From JACDAE01 sp963717195 (lineage in GTDB: Bacteria; Chloroflexota; Ktedonobacteria; Ktedonobacterales; Ktedonobacteraceae), in the NCBI GenBank assembly GCA_963717195.1, contig CAVQVR010000006.1, positions 310,001 through 374,000 on the forward strand: a stretch of 64,000 bases of DNA, written 5' to 3'. The position numbers and the translations under genes are program-made. Shown here piece by piece: positions 1 through 8,442 of the stretch. A model generated the notes under the pieces. It saw only the letters and a program-made list of their open reading frames with translations, did not search any database and was not told the DNA's origin. How positions within the stretch are numbered: the first letter of the stretch is position 1; each line of letters begins with the position of its first letter.

Positions 1-92
1 AGATCAGCTTCCTGCATCGCAGATCGCACCTCGGTATAACGACGGGAGAATTCGGCATCCGAAAAGCGGGGATAGAAACCAGTTGTATCCAT
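1..92 (-). CDS. M24-family (creatinase/prolidase-like) peptidase, N-terminal fragment cut by window edge
   Basis: Only the first 30 codons lie in the window. The ATG at 92 is preceded by a good AAGGAG ribosome site seven bases upstream on the minus strand. The readable N-terminus runs MDTTGFYPRFSDAEFSRRY and then EVRSAMQEADL. This resembles the start of the creatinase N-terminal domain of Xaa-Pro peptidases, which often reads FSxxEFxxRYxxVRxxMxxAxL. That domain normally precedes a metal-dependent pita-bread peptidase domain, which would lie outside the window. The family call rests on this short similarity alone. Confidence 0.5.
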   Translation of the reverse strand, partial: MDTTGFYPRFSDAEFSRRYTEVRSAMQEAD

Positions 93-348
93 ACGACTCC
101 TTACAATTCCTCTTATTTCTTACTTACGCAACAAAAGTAGAGAAGATCATCATTGATCCACCTCTAACGTTTACAGAAGTAAGTATACATAATTAACAGA
201 GGAAATTGGAAGGTCGTGCGTGACGGAACTGTACAGAAAACAGCAAAACTATGAGGTAGCGGCCTCTTTTGGTCATCGTGCTCTCTCAATGAGTACCGCT
301 CACTCACAATAACAGCTTCAAACGAAGGCAAGCTGTTTGCCTTCACCG

Positions 349-1362
349 CTAATGCGCCAGGTGCCCAAAACTCATCACCCCCAGCCCCAACCCCGTCACC
401 ACCAGCACCACACACATAATCATACCCAGCAGGACTGCACCCCCGAGCCAGAACAGAAACTCTAGGCGACCCGGACAGAGTAGCCACCAGCGTACATAAT
501 CCAGGGGATTGTGGATAAAAGCTGGTCTATCCTCCATAGAGCCTTTGCGGCCCAGCAGCTCCCTGGCCCGCACAGTAAGAGCAACATCCACCACATCCTC
601 AACCTGCGTCGTATACCTATCAACAGCCGTGGGCAGAGAAGACACCACAATTAACGTATCATCCATAACCGTATCAGCTGCAACCACATCATCAATGTAG
701 GATGGCTCATCACCTGGCACCAGCACACTATGAGGGTGAAATAAGGCTGGTGGGGGATGCGTTGCCAGCTCAGAGATATCAGCCCGTTCTGGCCCTTCAG
801 GTATCTCTAGTGGAAATTGGAAACTGGTTCCATTCTGTTGCACTGGCTCGGCTATCTCTAGCGGAAACTGCAAACCTGCTTTCTTCTGCTGCACTGGCTC
901 GGCTATCTCTAGCGGGAATTGCACATTATAATGATCTGGTTGCACCGATGCAACACGATTTGTAGCACGAGCAGACGGCATCCCATCGCACAAGCTTTCG
1001 TCAGTCGGTGGCAACGTATCCAATTCATCAATAGATGGCGAAGACGGAAGAAACGGAGAGAACTCAGGCACCACCACAGGCAACAAAAACAGAGCAGGAT
1101 CTATCTCATACTTATCTACTCCATCTTCCCACGTAGCCGAGCGTGGAATAGTCGGGAGGCGTGTGACATCCCCCTCCTGCAATTCCGTGTAGGTGCGGCG
1201 ATGCCTGCTACGCACTCCGGCTAATCCAGGAGACGACGCGGACGCGCGGCGCGGGATCGGCGTTACAGGGGTCGAGGCACGAAACGGTCTCTGCATTCTC
1301 ATTTCAGAACGCTTTCTGCGCTCTTCCGTTCCACTCTCATCATGCTCAAATAATTTTGCCAT
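349..1362 (-). CDS. Unknown protein with 17-residue internal repeats and a C-terminal membrane anchor
   Basis: A 337-residue protein. The start at 1362 is chosen because a GGGGAGA ribosome site precedes it; the open frame extends 15 codons further upstream without a good site. The N-terminal third is basic and rich in Arg/Ser/Pro. The centre carries three tandem copies of a 17-residue unit beginning QFPLEIAEPVQQ, the last one diverged, encoded by 51-bp DNA repeats. The C-terminus has a long hydrophobic segment (FLFWLGGAVLLGMIMCVVLV) followed by a short tail. That suggests a cytoplasmic protein held in the membrane by its C-terminus. No enzyme motif was recognised. The short FPLE words recall those in the unrelated protein at 16633. 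Function unknown. Confidence 0.7.
   Translation of the reverse strand: MAKLFEHDESGTEERRKRSEMRMQRPFRASTPVTPIPRRASASSPGLAGVRSRHRRTYTELQEGDVTRLPTIPRSATWEDGVDKYEIDPALFLLPVVVPEFSPFLPSSPSIDELDTLPPTDESLCDGMPSARATNRVASVQPDHYNVQFPLEIAEPVQQKKAGLQFPLEIAEPVQQNGTSFQFPLEIPEGPERADISELATHPPPALFHPHSVLVPGDEPSYIDDVVAADTVMDDTLIVVSSLPTAVDRYTTQVEDVVDVALTVRARELLGRKGSMEDRPAFIHNPLDYVRWWLLCPGRLEFLFWLGGAVLLGMIMCVVLVVTGLGLGVMSFGHLAH
802..921 (-). repeat. Three in-frame 51-bp repeats
   Basis: The word TATCTCTAG recurs at 802, 853 and 904, exactly 51 bp apart, with most of the intervening sequence conserved. The repeats encode the 17-residue QFPLEIAEPVQQ units of the surrounding gene. Copies two and three are closest; the first (encoding the most C-terminal unit) has diverged. 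Confidence 0.85.
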
Positions 1363-1937
1363 AGCAACTCTCCCCAACTGCACTTGCAGCAACCAACAGC
1401 AACTCACTGATGTGGATTTTTACATTCCGCCACTTTCCACGAGCAAGACACCGACCATTTCAATGCACAATACTGAACAGGTGCGATTGATAAACCCACA
1501 CATCCAACAAGCATTCATCTTTCAGAGCCGCCATTTCAATCCCTAAGAGGCGCGTCTAGTGCAAATAAACGTACCACACTATCCTTTTTGTCCTCATAAA
1601 GACAACTCTTCTCTCCTCTCGGCAAGCAAAACTGTGGAAATATCCATAGCAACTGGAAAATTTTACAGGTACAGAACGGTATTTCTAGACGTAATATTGC
1701 TCATCATGTAGAAGAATTAAGCACATTATCTCATGAAAATGCTGAATATGGCGGGTCATATCCCTACACCTCTATATTGGCACATATCTTGCAGGTAAAA
1801 GAGTAGGGGGAAGCCTGAGCCTTTTTTCAGGCCGAGCCAGAGAAGATGCGCTCTACTAGCAAAAAAGAGGGCATCACAAGCAAATATTCCCGGTTACCAA
1901 AGAGTGGATTGGGATTTGAGGTATAAGGAGAAGGTTT
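1363..1937. other. Divergent intergenic region, no gene recognised
   Basis: This 575-bp region separates the minus-strand repeat protein from the plus-strand sigma factor. It must hold the promoters of both. I see no convincing -35/-10 pair and no supported coding frame. The sequence is AT-rich around 1560-1800. Confidence 0.5.
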
Positions 1938-3116
1938 ATGGTAGCCATGATCAAAGCAACCAGAGGAATTGAGACAGGCTGTTATCCTACCAGGAGAAAG
2001 CAACACCTGGAACAATTCCCCGTAACGGCAAAACATTCGTCTAAGAATGGGGAAAAAACAAGTGGAAAAAATTTCGCAAAAGATCTTTTAGAATCAGCAA
2101 CAAATATGGATGAAGAGGAAATACACACTATACCTGCTGGCGAACGCAGTCGTTCAACTGGCAAGCGACGTAGCAAGGGGAACGTAGTATCACCAGTATT
2201 TGGTGAGGAAGAGGAAGAGGAATACCTGGATGAGGGAGAAGAAGAAGGAGGAGAAGGAGGAGAAGAAGAAGAGGAACAGGAGAAAGCAAAGGAGGCAGAC
2301 AATGCCATTCGACAATACCTCGCCGAAGTCGGGCGCTACCCATTGTTGACAGCGGAACAAGAATTGGCGCTGGCACAACGTACCGTTGACGGGGATCTAG
2401 AGGCACAACAACGGCTGGTAGAAGCAAACCTGCGCCTTGTTGTAAGCTTCGCCAAGCGCTATACAACGCACGGTATCGCATTACTTGATCTGATTCAGGA
2501 GGGAAATCTCGGCCTGATCCGCGCAGCACAAAAGTTTGATCCCCGGCGCGGCTTTCGTTTCAGCACCTATGCCACATGGTGGATTCGCCAGGCAATGAGC
2601 AGAGCGGTCGCGGAACATACACGAACCATCCACGTGCCCATCCATGTCGTGGAACTCATCTACAAAATGAAACGCGCCACACGCCAACTCTACCAGGACC
2701 TGGGACGCGATCCAGAACCAGAAGAGATCGCGCAGGCAATTAAACTGAGCAAGGAACGAGTTATTGAGTTGCAATGTATAGCAGAAACGCCCGTCTCGCT
2801 CGATGCTCCTTTGATCGATGAAGAGCAGTACAACCTGTCCGATATGTTAGAAGATCCACACGCAGCAGCACCGGCTGATGTCGTTGCGCTCCAGGCTCTC
2901 CGTGATCAGATCACTCAGGCGCTGGAAACCCTGAACCAGCGCGACCGATTGGTGATCGAACTACGCTTTGGGCTGCACGATGGCTATTGTCATACGCTCG
3001 AAGAATTGAGCGAACAATTTAAGCTGACGCGGGAACGCATTCGCCAGATTGAAGTGAAGGCATTGCGTACATTACGCCAACCAATTCAGCTTCACCAGTT
3101 GCGTGATTACGCCTAG
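1938..3116 (+). CDS. RNA polymerase sigma-70 factor, group 2 (RpoD/SigA-like)
   Basis: A 392-residue sigma factor that would direct core RNA polymerase to sigma-70-type promoters. Start ATG 1938 follows an AAGGAG site. Residues 1-120 are poorly conserved and end in a long Glu/Gly-rich acidic tract. Region 1.2 begins near residue 122 (NAIRQYLAEVGRYPLLT). Region 2 contains RLVEANLRLVVSFAKRY and FDPRRGFRFSTYATWWIRQA. Region 3 follows, and region 4 ends in a helix-turn-helix with the characteristic RERIRQIEVKALRTLR. The full region 1.2-4.2 layout separates it from ECF factors. The extended acidic N-terminus may act as a non-canonical region 1.1 (inference). It lies directly upstream of the phage-like module, whose promoters match the sigma-70 consensus. 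It is probably an alternative housekeeping-type factor, since primary sigmas are usually elsewhere. Confidence 0.93.
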   Translation: MVAMIKATRGIETGCYPTRRKQHLEQFPVTAKHSSKNGEKTSGKNFAKDLLESATNMDEEEIHTIPAGERSRSTGKRRSKGNVVSPVFGEEEEEEYLDEGEEEGGEGGEEEEEQEKAKEADNAIRQYLAEVGRYPLLTAEQELALAQRTVDGDLEAQQRLVEANLRLVVSFAKRYTTHGIALLDLIQEGNLGLIRAAQKFDPRRGFRFSTYATWWIRQAMSRAVAEHTRTIHVPIHVVELIYKMKRATRQLYQDLGRDPEPEEIAQAIKLSKERVIELQCIAETPVSLDAPLIDEEQYNLSDMLEDPHAAAPADVVALQALRDQITQALETLNQRDRLVIELRFGLHDGYCHTLEELSEQFKLTRERIRQIEVKALRTLRQPIQLHQLRDYA

Positions 3117-3164
3117 AGCGCTCTTGCCGCCTGGTAAGCTCATCTAGCAAGGAGAGAAATATTG

Positions 3165-3204
3165 CAACGATGTGCGGGAAGTCAATTTGATCCGCACATC
3201 GTTG
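3165..3204 (+). terminator. Stem-loop after the sigma factor
   Basis: A 13-bp perfect stem, CAACGATGTGCGG at 3165-3177 paired with 3192-3204, with a 14-base loop. The stem extends further with one wobble pair. It sits about 50 bases after the sigma factor stop. There is no T-run, so a terminator role is inferred from position and stability. Confidence 0.55.
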
Positions 3205-3240
3205 TAATTCCGCATGCTGAACACACAAGGTTATAAATCA

Positions 3241-3269
3241 TTGACTTTGCATAATTCCATCCGTATACT
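3241..3269 (+). promoter_or_regulatory. Phage-module promoter copy 1 (TTGACT-17-TATACT)
   Basis: The -35 TTGACT (3241-3246) and -10 TATACT (3264-3269) are separated by exactly 17 bases. The block from the -35 to about 15 bases past the -10 is nearly identical to the block at 5597-5625. It lies 135 bases upstream of the small ORF and endolysin. Confidence 0.8.
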
Positions 3270-3403
3270 TATTTTCAGCAACCGTTCGGTGATAAAGGTC
3301 ATCTTTCGGGCAAGGCACACTCCTTAGCGTCCTCTCGTCCTCTTACCATCTCTACCTGTAGCATCCCCCCATTTTTAACCTCTTAGCAGGAGAAGAATTC
3401 CCC

Positions 3404-3517
3404 ATGCCAAAAGCTGCTACCCTTCATCAAACTGATCAATTCGCTGACGATCATACAACTTATACCTGCCTCTTTTTCGCTGTAACAATGTGTTCCTTTC
3501 AGGAGGTGATTTGTTGA
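3404..3517 (+). CDS. Small 37-residue ORF translationally coupled to the endolysin
   Basis: The ORF starts MPKAATLHQTDQFADD and ends QEVIC. An AGGAGAAG site lies upstream of its ATG. Its TGA stop (3515-3517) overlaps the proposed TTG start of the endolysin (3514-3516) in a TTGA arrangement, and the endolysin ribosome site AGGAGGTGA lies inside its last codons. This layout is typical of translational coupling. It may be a leader peptide that sets lysin output or a small phage protein. No membrane segment or known domain was seen, so function is unknown. Confidence 0.5.
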   Translation: MPKAATLHQTDQFADDHTTYTCLFFAVTMCSFQEVIC

Positions 3518-5172
3518 CTTATAGCGTGAAACAAATCACCTCACCTAACCATTGGAACGGGCGCGAGGGCCATAAACCATTATGGCTCATTCTGCACGGA
3601 ACCGATGCGAACACCAATGATTACGATGGAGCCTATGAGACTGCTGGATGGTTTCAAACAAACCCGGTCTCAGTCAACTATGTGGTCGGCAGGCGCGGAC
3701 TCGTGGCTCAGTGCGTGAAAGAGTCAGACGCACCCTACGCAAATGGTGGCGTGACCGATACCCCAACGCAGAAACATGATGCCTGGTGGAGCCCTAACCT
3801 GAACCCCAACCTCGTGACCATCTCCATCGAGCACGTCAAACATGCAGGCAACAACAACGCCGATGCCCTCACTCCTGCACAAAAACAGGCATCATTCGCA
3901 TTGATCTACAACATCTGTAAGCGCAACACCATCCCCATGAGACAAGCCGACGCGCATGGAGGAATTACCGGCCACTTCTCGATGGACCCGAAAGAGCGTG
4001 CGTATTGTCCTGGGAATTATCCCTGGGCCGAGCTATGGACCTACCTCAAAGTAAGACAAGAACAGGAGAAGCCAGCAATGGGAGAAATCGCAAAGTTTAA
4101 TCAAGCCGATCAGTTTCTACCGGGAAGGTCAGCCTATGAGTGCGGGTTTTATGCGACCTATGTAGCAAAATCAATGGGGCAGGCCGCACCAACCCTTTCC
4201 CCACAGCAGATAGCAGACCAGGCTCAGGCAGCTTATGCACGCTACGATGGCTCAAACAGCTCTTCTAACACGAATGGGATGAGCCTGCCACAACTGTATA
4301 GTTTGTTGAAAGAGGTCGGGCTCCATTATCAGGGAACGAAGCTCGATCTGGCACATATACGAGCATGGTTGCGCTCTGGCTATCCACTGATTGTGGCCGT
4401 TGCTGAACCCTGTATCCGCGACCTGGATCTGAACGATACTGTCCCTTACCCCTGGACACCCACAGGCAACCATGTCATTGTACTGACTGGCCTGGATGGA
4501 GACAACTTCTTCGCACGGGATACTGCCAACATCATCGCCCCAAATACCTTACGCCCCGGACCCAGACGGTACGATGCTCAAGCCCTTGCTCGTGGATTGG
4601 TCTCCGCGACCGCTGTTGTCCCACCCTGGCTCCTTGTTCCCACACACGACATTGACCCCAATACGTCTATCGTTCCGACAGGTCCCATTACCCCGGCTGG
4701 TCTACCTGGTTGGTTAGATGATGGAAAGACCCTGACTGCAAGTAATGGCGTGAAGATACTCGCCGGATTCAGACACTATATCATGAATAGCAAATGGGAT
4801 GCCTCCAATATACCTCTGGAAGCAGAGCACGCGATGGATACCGCTCACTACATCAGTGGTTTAGGGACCGAAGGCACCGGCCAATTATTCAGGGATTGCT
4901 ACCTCCGCTACACCAGAGAGAAAGATGCCTATGCAATACAACTCGGTTCAACAGTAGAGGCTTTACTCAAACGGAGGCAGGAGCTGGAGGCACAGGTAGC
5001 AGACCTCAACAAACAACTGGCTGAGCAGTCTAAAGAAGTCCCCACAACTCCTATTCCCCCACAGTCTACACCACCCGATCCTGAAACGCTTCAGACGCTT
5101 GCGCAAGTAGAAAGCTCCCTCAAACCTCTTGCTGACCTCTACAACACTGTCCTCAAATTGAAAGGAAACTAA
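3514..5172 (+). CDS. Phage endolysin: Amidase_2 plus C39-like cysteine peptidase domains
   Basis: A 552-residue cell-wall lytic enzyme. The TTG at 3514 is preferred because AGGAGGTGA (3501-3509) sits at proper distance; an in-frame GTG at 3490 would place this site inside the gene. The first domain, about residues 1-190, is an N-acetylmuramoyl-L-alanine amidase of the PGRP/Amidase_2 fold. Candidate zinc ligands are the His of LILHG and the pair in TGHFSMDPKERAYCPG. The second domain, about 190-380, looks like a papain-like C39 peptidase, with Cys in SAYECGFYA and His in GNHVIVLTG. A third module begins near LPGWLDDGKTLTASNGV and resembles parts of other phage lysins. The C-terminus is a coiled coil with a Pro-rich linker. 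It is followed three bases later by the holin gene, forming a lysis cassette. Confidence 0.85.
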   Translation: MTYSVKQITSPNHWNGREGHKPLWLILHGTDANTNDYDGAYETAGWFQTNPVSVNYVVGRRGLVAQCVKESDAPYANGGVTDTPTQKHDAWWSPNLNPNLVTISIEHVKHAGNNNADALTPAQKQASFALIYNICKRNTIPMRQADAHGGITGHFSMDPKERAYCPGNYPWAELWTYLKVRQEQEKPAMGEIAKFNQADQFLPGRSAYECGFYATYVAKSMGQAAPTLSPQQIADQAQAAYARYDGSNSSSNTNGMSLPQLYSLLKEVGLHYQGTKLDLAHIRAWLRSGYPLIVAVAEPCIRDLDLNDTVPYPWTPTGNHVIVLTGLDGDNFFARDTANIIAPNTLRPGPRRYDAQALARGLVSATAVVPPWLLVPTHDIDPNTSIVPTGPITPAGLPGWLDDGKTLTASNGVKILAGFRHYIMNSKWDASNIPLEAEHAMDTAHYISGLGTEGTGQLFRDCYLRYTREKDAYAIQLGSTVEALLKRRQELEAQVADLNKQLAEQSKEVPTTPIPPQSTPPDPETLQTLAQVESSLKPLADLYNTVLKLKGN

Positions 5173-5175
5173 CCC

Positions 5176-5535
5176 ATGCAGATCACAAACGAACAGGTCT
5201 TAGCTCTCATCTCAGCTATCGTCCCCGTGATTGTCTCTCTCGCTGCTTACCTGTATAAAGTCCTGGTTGGTAAGCTACCTATGGAGAAGCAGGCCCTCTT
5301 ACAGCAGGTAGTCACCCAGGCCGTGCACATGGCTGAGCAGGTTATCGGGCCTGGGAACGGTACCGCAAAGCGAACAATGGCTGAAGATGCGATCAACACA
5401 AGCCTGAAAAGTATAGGCGTAAATGTCGCTCCGTCGCTGGTGAATGCGGCTATCGAGTCGGTGGTATTCTCACTTAACCAGCAGGCCCCGCACCTGGTTA
5501 TTGAACCGGTTGATACATCTGGAAATAATGGATAA
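5176..5535 (+). CDS. Phage holin, LLH-like
   Basis: A 119-residue protein starting three bases after the endolysin stop. It has one hydrophobic N-terminal segment (about residues 8-30, ALISAIVPVIVSLAAYLYKV). An amphipathic helical region rich in Ala, Val and Gln follows, as in LL-H type phage holins. Holins form membrane lesions that release the endolysin to the wall. The adjacent lysin and the small single-membrane-segment layout support the call. The C-terminal tail is hydrophilic. Other small phage membrane proteins have similar layout, so the exact family is not certain. Confidence 0.75.
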   Translation: MQITNEQVLALISAIVPVIVSLAAYLYKVLVGKLPMEKQALLQQVVTQAVHMAEQVIGPGNGTAKRTMAEDAINTSLKSIGVNVAPSLVNAAIESVVFSLNQQAPHLVIEPVDTSGNNG

Positions 5536-5544
5536 CGGAATGGT

Positions 5545-5583
5545 AGGGACCAGATTTAGCGCGTCCACCGGTACGGACGCGCT
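5545..5583. repeat. Interspersed repeat copy with hairpin (GGACCAGATTTA-type)
   Basis: The word GGGACCAGATTTAGCGCGTCC is followed by a short inverted copy. AGCGCGTCC (5558-5566) pairs with GGACGCGCT (5575-5583). The same word, with TATCGCG in place of TAGCGCG, forms the arms of the 9585-9679 hairpin. It follows the holin gene and may end the lysis transcript. Confidence 0.6.
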
Positions 5584-5596
5584 ATTGGAGATTAAC

Positions 5597-5625
5597 TTGA
5601 CTTTCCACATTCCCATCCGTATACT
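5597..5625 (+). promoter_or_regulatory. Phage-module promoter copy 2 (TTGACT-17-TATACT)
   Basis: TTGACT (5597-5602) and TATACT (5620-5625) are 17 bases apart. The spacer ends CCATCCG and the downstream bases read TACTTTCAGCAACC, as in copy 1 at 3241. It precedes the structural operon that starts at 5792. Confidence 0.8.
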
Positions 5626-5791
5626 TACTTTCAGCAACCAATCAATGATGAAATTCTCCCTCGTACAGCTATCAATTCCCCGGCCAGGGCAAGCGCGAGG
5701 CCTCCTCAACCCAGCCACACCGCCCCTTGCCCCTACGGTTTCACGCACCACGTAACAGCATAATCCCCACATTCACATTCAGGAGAACCAC

Positions 5792-6370
5792 ATGCAAAAC
5801 AACCCCTTCGACGATGACACCATCAAGAACGCTCACCTGATGGGCATCGATCCACATCTACCCTTCTACGACCTCAACCTGGCAGGCGCACAGGGCATAC
5901 CAACAGTTAGGAGCGTTGCCCAGGCTGCTCAACCACCAACCTCCAATGCGCCCACCTTCACTCAACCCGCTACCAATGTACCAGAACTCGCCCCCTATGA
6001 CCTGACTGGACCTGGTATCGATCTACTCTCAACCATCCCAGCCGACCCGTCGCTTCCCGATCTGTCAGAATATACCCATCCCTATGGATTAGACATTCTA
6101 CAAGATACCTCGCTACAGCAGGACCTGGCACAGATAGACCCTCCGTTACCAGATTTGCAACATCCCGATCTCACCCAGCAAACGCATATGCCAGAACGCC
6201 CTGGCGACCTGGCAGCCGATGCTCTCGATGCTATGCACCTGGACCTGACTTACCAGCAACTTGACGCTAAAACCTATCCAGCAGTGTTTATGGACGCGTC
6301 AGGCAGCAATACAACACGCTCACGGCACATGGACCTCCTTATGCGAGGATTGGATGAGGAGGAACGCTAG
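5792..6370 (+). CDS. Phage-module protein of unknown function
   Basis: A 192-residue acidic protein rich in Asp, Pro, Leu and Thr, with no membrane segment. An AGGAGAACC site precedes the ATG. It is the first gene after promoter copy 2 and ends two bases before the protease-capsid gene, so the two are co-transcribed. Several segments repeat a loose DLTxPDLPDLxxY pattern. By position it could be a head-assembly or scaffolding factor. No family was recognised, so the function is inferred only from its neighbours. Confidence 0.6.
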   Translation: MQNNPFDDDTIKNAHLMGIDPHLPFYDLNLAGAQGIPTVRSVAQAAQPPTSNAPTFTQPATNVPELAPYDLTGPGIDLLSTIPADPSLPDLSEYTHPYGLDILQDTSLQQDLAQIDPPLPDLQHPDLTQQTHMPERPGDLAADALDAMHLDLTYQQLDAKTYPAVFMDASGSNTTRSRHMDLLMRGLDEEER

Positions 6371-6372
6371 CC

Positions 6373-8430
6373 ATGCCACAGGATGTTCCTATGCGCATTG
6401 ATGGACACATCTCAGAAGGTCAAACGCTGGATACTCAAGGCCACGCCGTACGCGTTACCGTTATTCGTGGCGGACAATCGAAAAATGGCTTCACCTATTG
6501 TGAAACTTCCCTTCAGACCATTGCTCAACTGCTCGAAGGAGCACACGCTTACGCCGATCACGCCAGGAATGAGAGCGATCAGCAGACGCGCTCGGTCAGA
6601 GATATTGTCGGCTTCTACCATAATGCACGCTATATGCCTCCCAGCACCGAAGCTCCACTGGGGCGAGTCGATGCCACCTTGCACATTCTTGAGGGTGCCG
6701 ACTGGCTCTGGTCCATCATCCAGGAAGCCTGCATGCTAGGACATCCAGAATTGATTGGCCTCTCAATCGACATCTTTGGACAATGGCAATTAAACGAGGC
6801 CAGTAAAGCCAAAGAAGTGACCAGCGTGGCAGCTCTCAATTCCTGCGACGTAGTTACGCGTCCGAGCGCTGGCGGAGCCTTTCGTCGCATCCTTCATTCT
6901 GTCCAACCTTCATCAGATACTCATACGACCTCCCCATTAGCAACACAGCAAGGAGCTATTCACCCCATGCCTGACACAAATTCGCAGTTGACTGAAACAT
7001 CCTCTAACGCTCTCCCAACCCCATCATCTCCGGCACAGATACATGGAGAAGAGAACGATGCACACGACACAGTAATAAATGAGCAGCAGCTCAATACGCT
7101 ACTGCAACAGCTCCAGTTGGAACGCGCCCAGCTTGCCCTTGAGCGGCGTTTACTAGAATCGGTGCTACCCGAGCCGGTTAAAACCACAATTCGTGCACGG
7201 TACCAGGGACGCATTTTTGAGCAGAACGAACTCGAAGGCGATCTCAAAGCACAGCAAGAGATGCTGGCAGCTCTCACGGCTACAGGTCTTATTCGCGGCA
7301 ATAGCTATGAAAAGCCAGCTATTGGCCAGATGATCACGGAGGCCGAAAAGATCCAGGCCGCCTTCGATAGAATGTTTGACCTGGAAATCGACACGACACG
7401 GCTGGGAGCCATTCGGCCCTTTAGCAGCATTCGCGAAGCCTATGCACGCGTCACAGGCGATCCCACCATAGCAGGCTTTAGCGACCACTCCACGTTGGGC
7501 ACTATCCGTGTCTCCGAGAATGCTCCCATCGCACGCATCACCGAGGCTGATACCACCACCGCCTCGTTCTCCTACCTGCTTGGTACCAGTATGAACAAGC
7601 GCCTGTTAAAAGATTACCAGGCATGGCCCGCCGAATGGGTACGCTTCTGTACCATCGTTCCTATTCGAGATTTTAAGCAACAGAGCCGCGTCAGGCTGGG
7701 TGCGTTTGGTTCCTTACCAATCGTAGCAGAGGACAGCGCATATACAGCGATCAGCCTGAGCGACTCAGCGGCGACCTATGTGCCCCAGAAAAGAGGGAAT
7801 CTTGTGACTGTTTCGCGCGAAGTCATCGTGAATGATGATCTGCAGGCCATCAAGCAAATTCCAACCAAACTGGCAGTTGCAGCCGCTTATACGTTGGCAG
7901 AGTTCGTCTACGGTTTCCTGTCCAATAATCCCACCATCTATGATGGCAACGCACTTTTCACTAATGGAGCACCACATAATAATCTGGGCACATCGGCGCT
8001 CGCTTCGGTTGCGATGCAAAGTGGCGTCACCGCCATGCGCGAACAGACCAACTATGCAGGCAAACGCCTGGGGTTGCGTCCGCGCTACCTGGTAGTTCCG
8101 GCAGAACTGGAATGGACCAGTATGGTGATCACGAAAAGTGCAGGGGTGCCTGGCAGTAACAACAATGACATCAATCCAATGTTGGGTTATGTCACGCCAA
8201 TCGTATCGCCGCAGCTCACAAGCACCACTCAATGGTTTCTTGTCGCAGACTCACGCGAGGTTGATACCATCGAGATTGGCTTTGTGGGAGGACAGGTTAA
8301 CCCGGCATTGTTCATCCAGGATTCTCCTTTACTCGGCCTGAACTTCAGCCAGGACGCGGTGTCATACAAGGTACGGCATGAATATGGTGGAGCGGCTGTA
8401 GATTACCGTGGGCTTTATCGCGGAATTTAA
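6373..8430 (+). CDS. Fused prohead protease and major capsid protein
   Basis: A 685-residue polyprotein. Residues 1-180 resemble phage head-maturation proteases. Candidate catalytic residues are His63 in AYADHAR and Ser131 in LIGLSIDIFG. A Ser/Thr/Pro-rich linker (about 185-230) and a Gln/Leu/Arg coiled-coil segment (about 235-270) look like an internal scaffolding delta region. From about residue 300 to the end it resembles a major capsid protein of the HK97/Mu gpT-like type, with the conserved motif RLGLRPRYLVVPAELEW. Such fusions are known in some tailed phages, where autoproteolysis frees the capsid subunit. It is preceded two bases upstream by the 5792 gene, and its ribosome site (GAGGAGG) lies inside that gene. 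The capsid call is strong; the protease call is good but based on motif reading. Confidence 0.82.
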   Translation: MPQDVPMRIDGHISEGQTLDTQGHAVRVTVIRGGQSKNGFTYCETSLQTIAQLLEGAHAYADHARNESDQQTRSVRDIVGFYHNARYMPPSTEAPLGRVDATLHILEGADWLWSIIQEACMLGHPELIGLSIDIFGQWQLNEASKAKEVTSVAALNSCDVVTRPSAGGAFRRILHSVQPSSDTHTTSPLATQQGAIHPMPDTNSQLTETSSNALPTPSSPAQIHGEENDAHDTVINEQQLNTLLQQLQLERAQLALERRLLESVLPEPVKTTIRARYQGRIFEQNELEGDLKAQQEMLAALTATGLIRGNSYEKPAIGQMITEAEKIQAAFDRMFDLEIDTTRLGAIRPFSSIREAYARVTGDPTIAGFSDHSTLGTIRVSENAPIARITEADTTTASFSYLLGTSMNKRLLKDYQAWPAEWVRFCTIVPIRDFKQQSRVRLGAFGSLPIVAEDSAYTAISLSDSAATYVPQKRGNLVTVSREVIVNDDLQAIKQIPTKLAVAAAYTLAEFVYGFLSNNPTIYDGNALFTNGAPHNNLGTSALASVAMQSGVTAMREQTNYAGKRLGLRPRYLVVPAELEWTSMVITKSAGVPGSNNNDINPMLGYVTPIVSPQLTSTTQWFLVADSREVDTIEIGFVGGQVNPALFIQDSPLLGLNFSQDAVSYKVRHEYGGAAVDYRGLYRGI

Positions 8431-8442
8431 GGAGCTTTCCTC

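Noticed and set aside
802..921. Regular 51-bp repeats as a CRISPR array
   Set aside because: Only three units, nearly identical throughout without unique spacers, and in frame within a coding gene.
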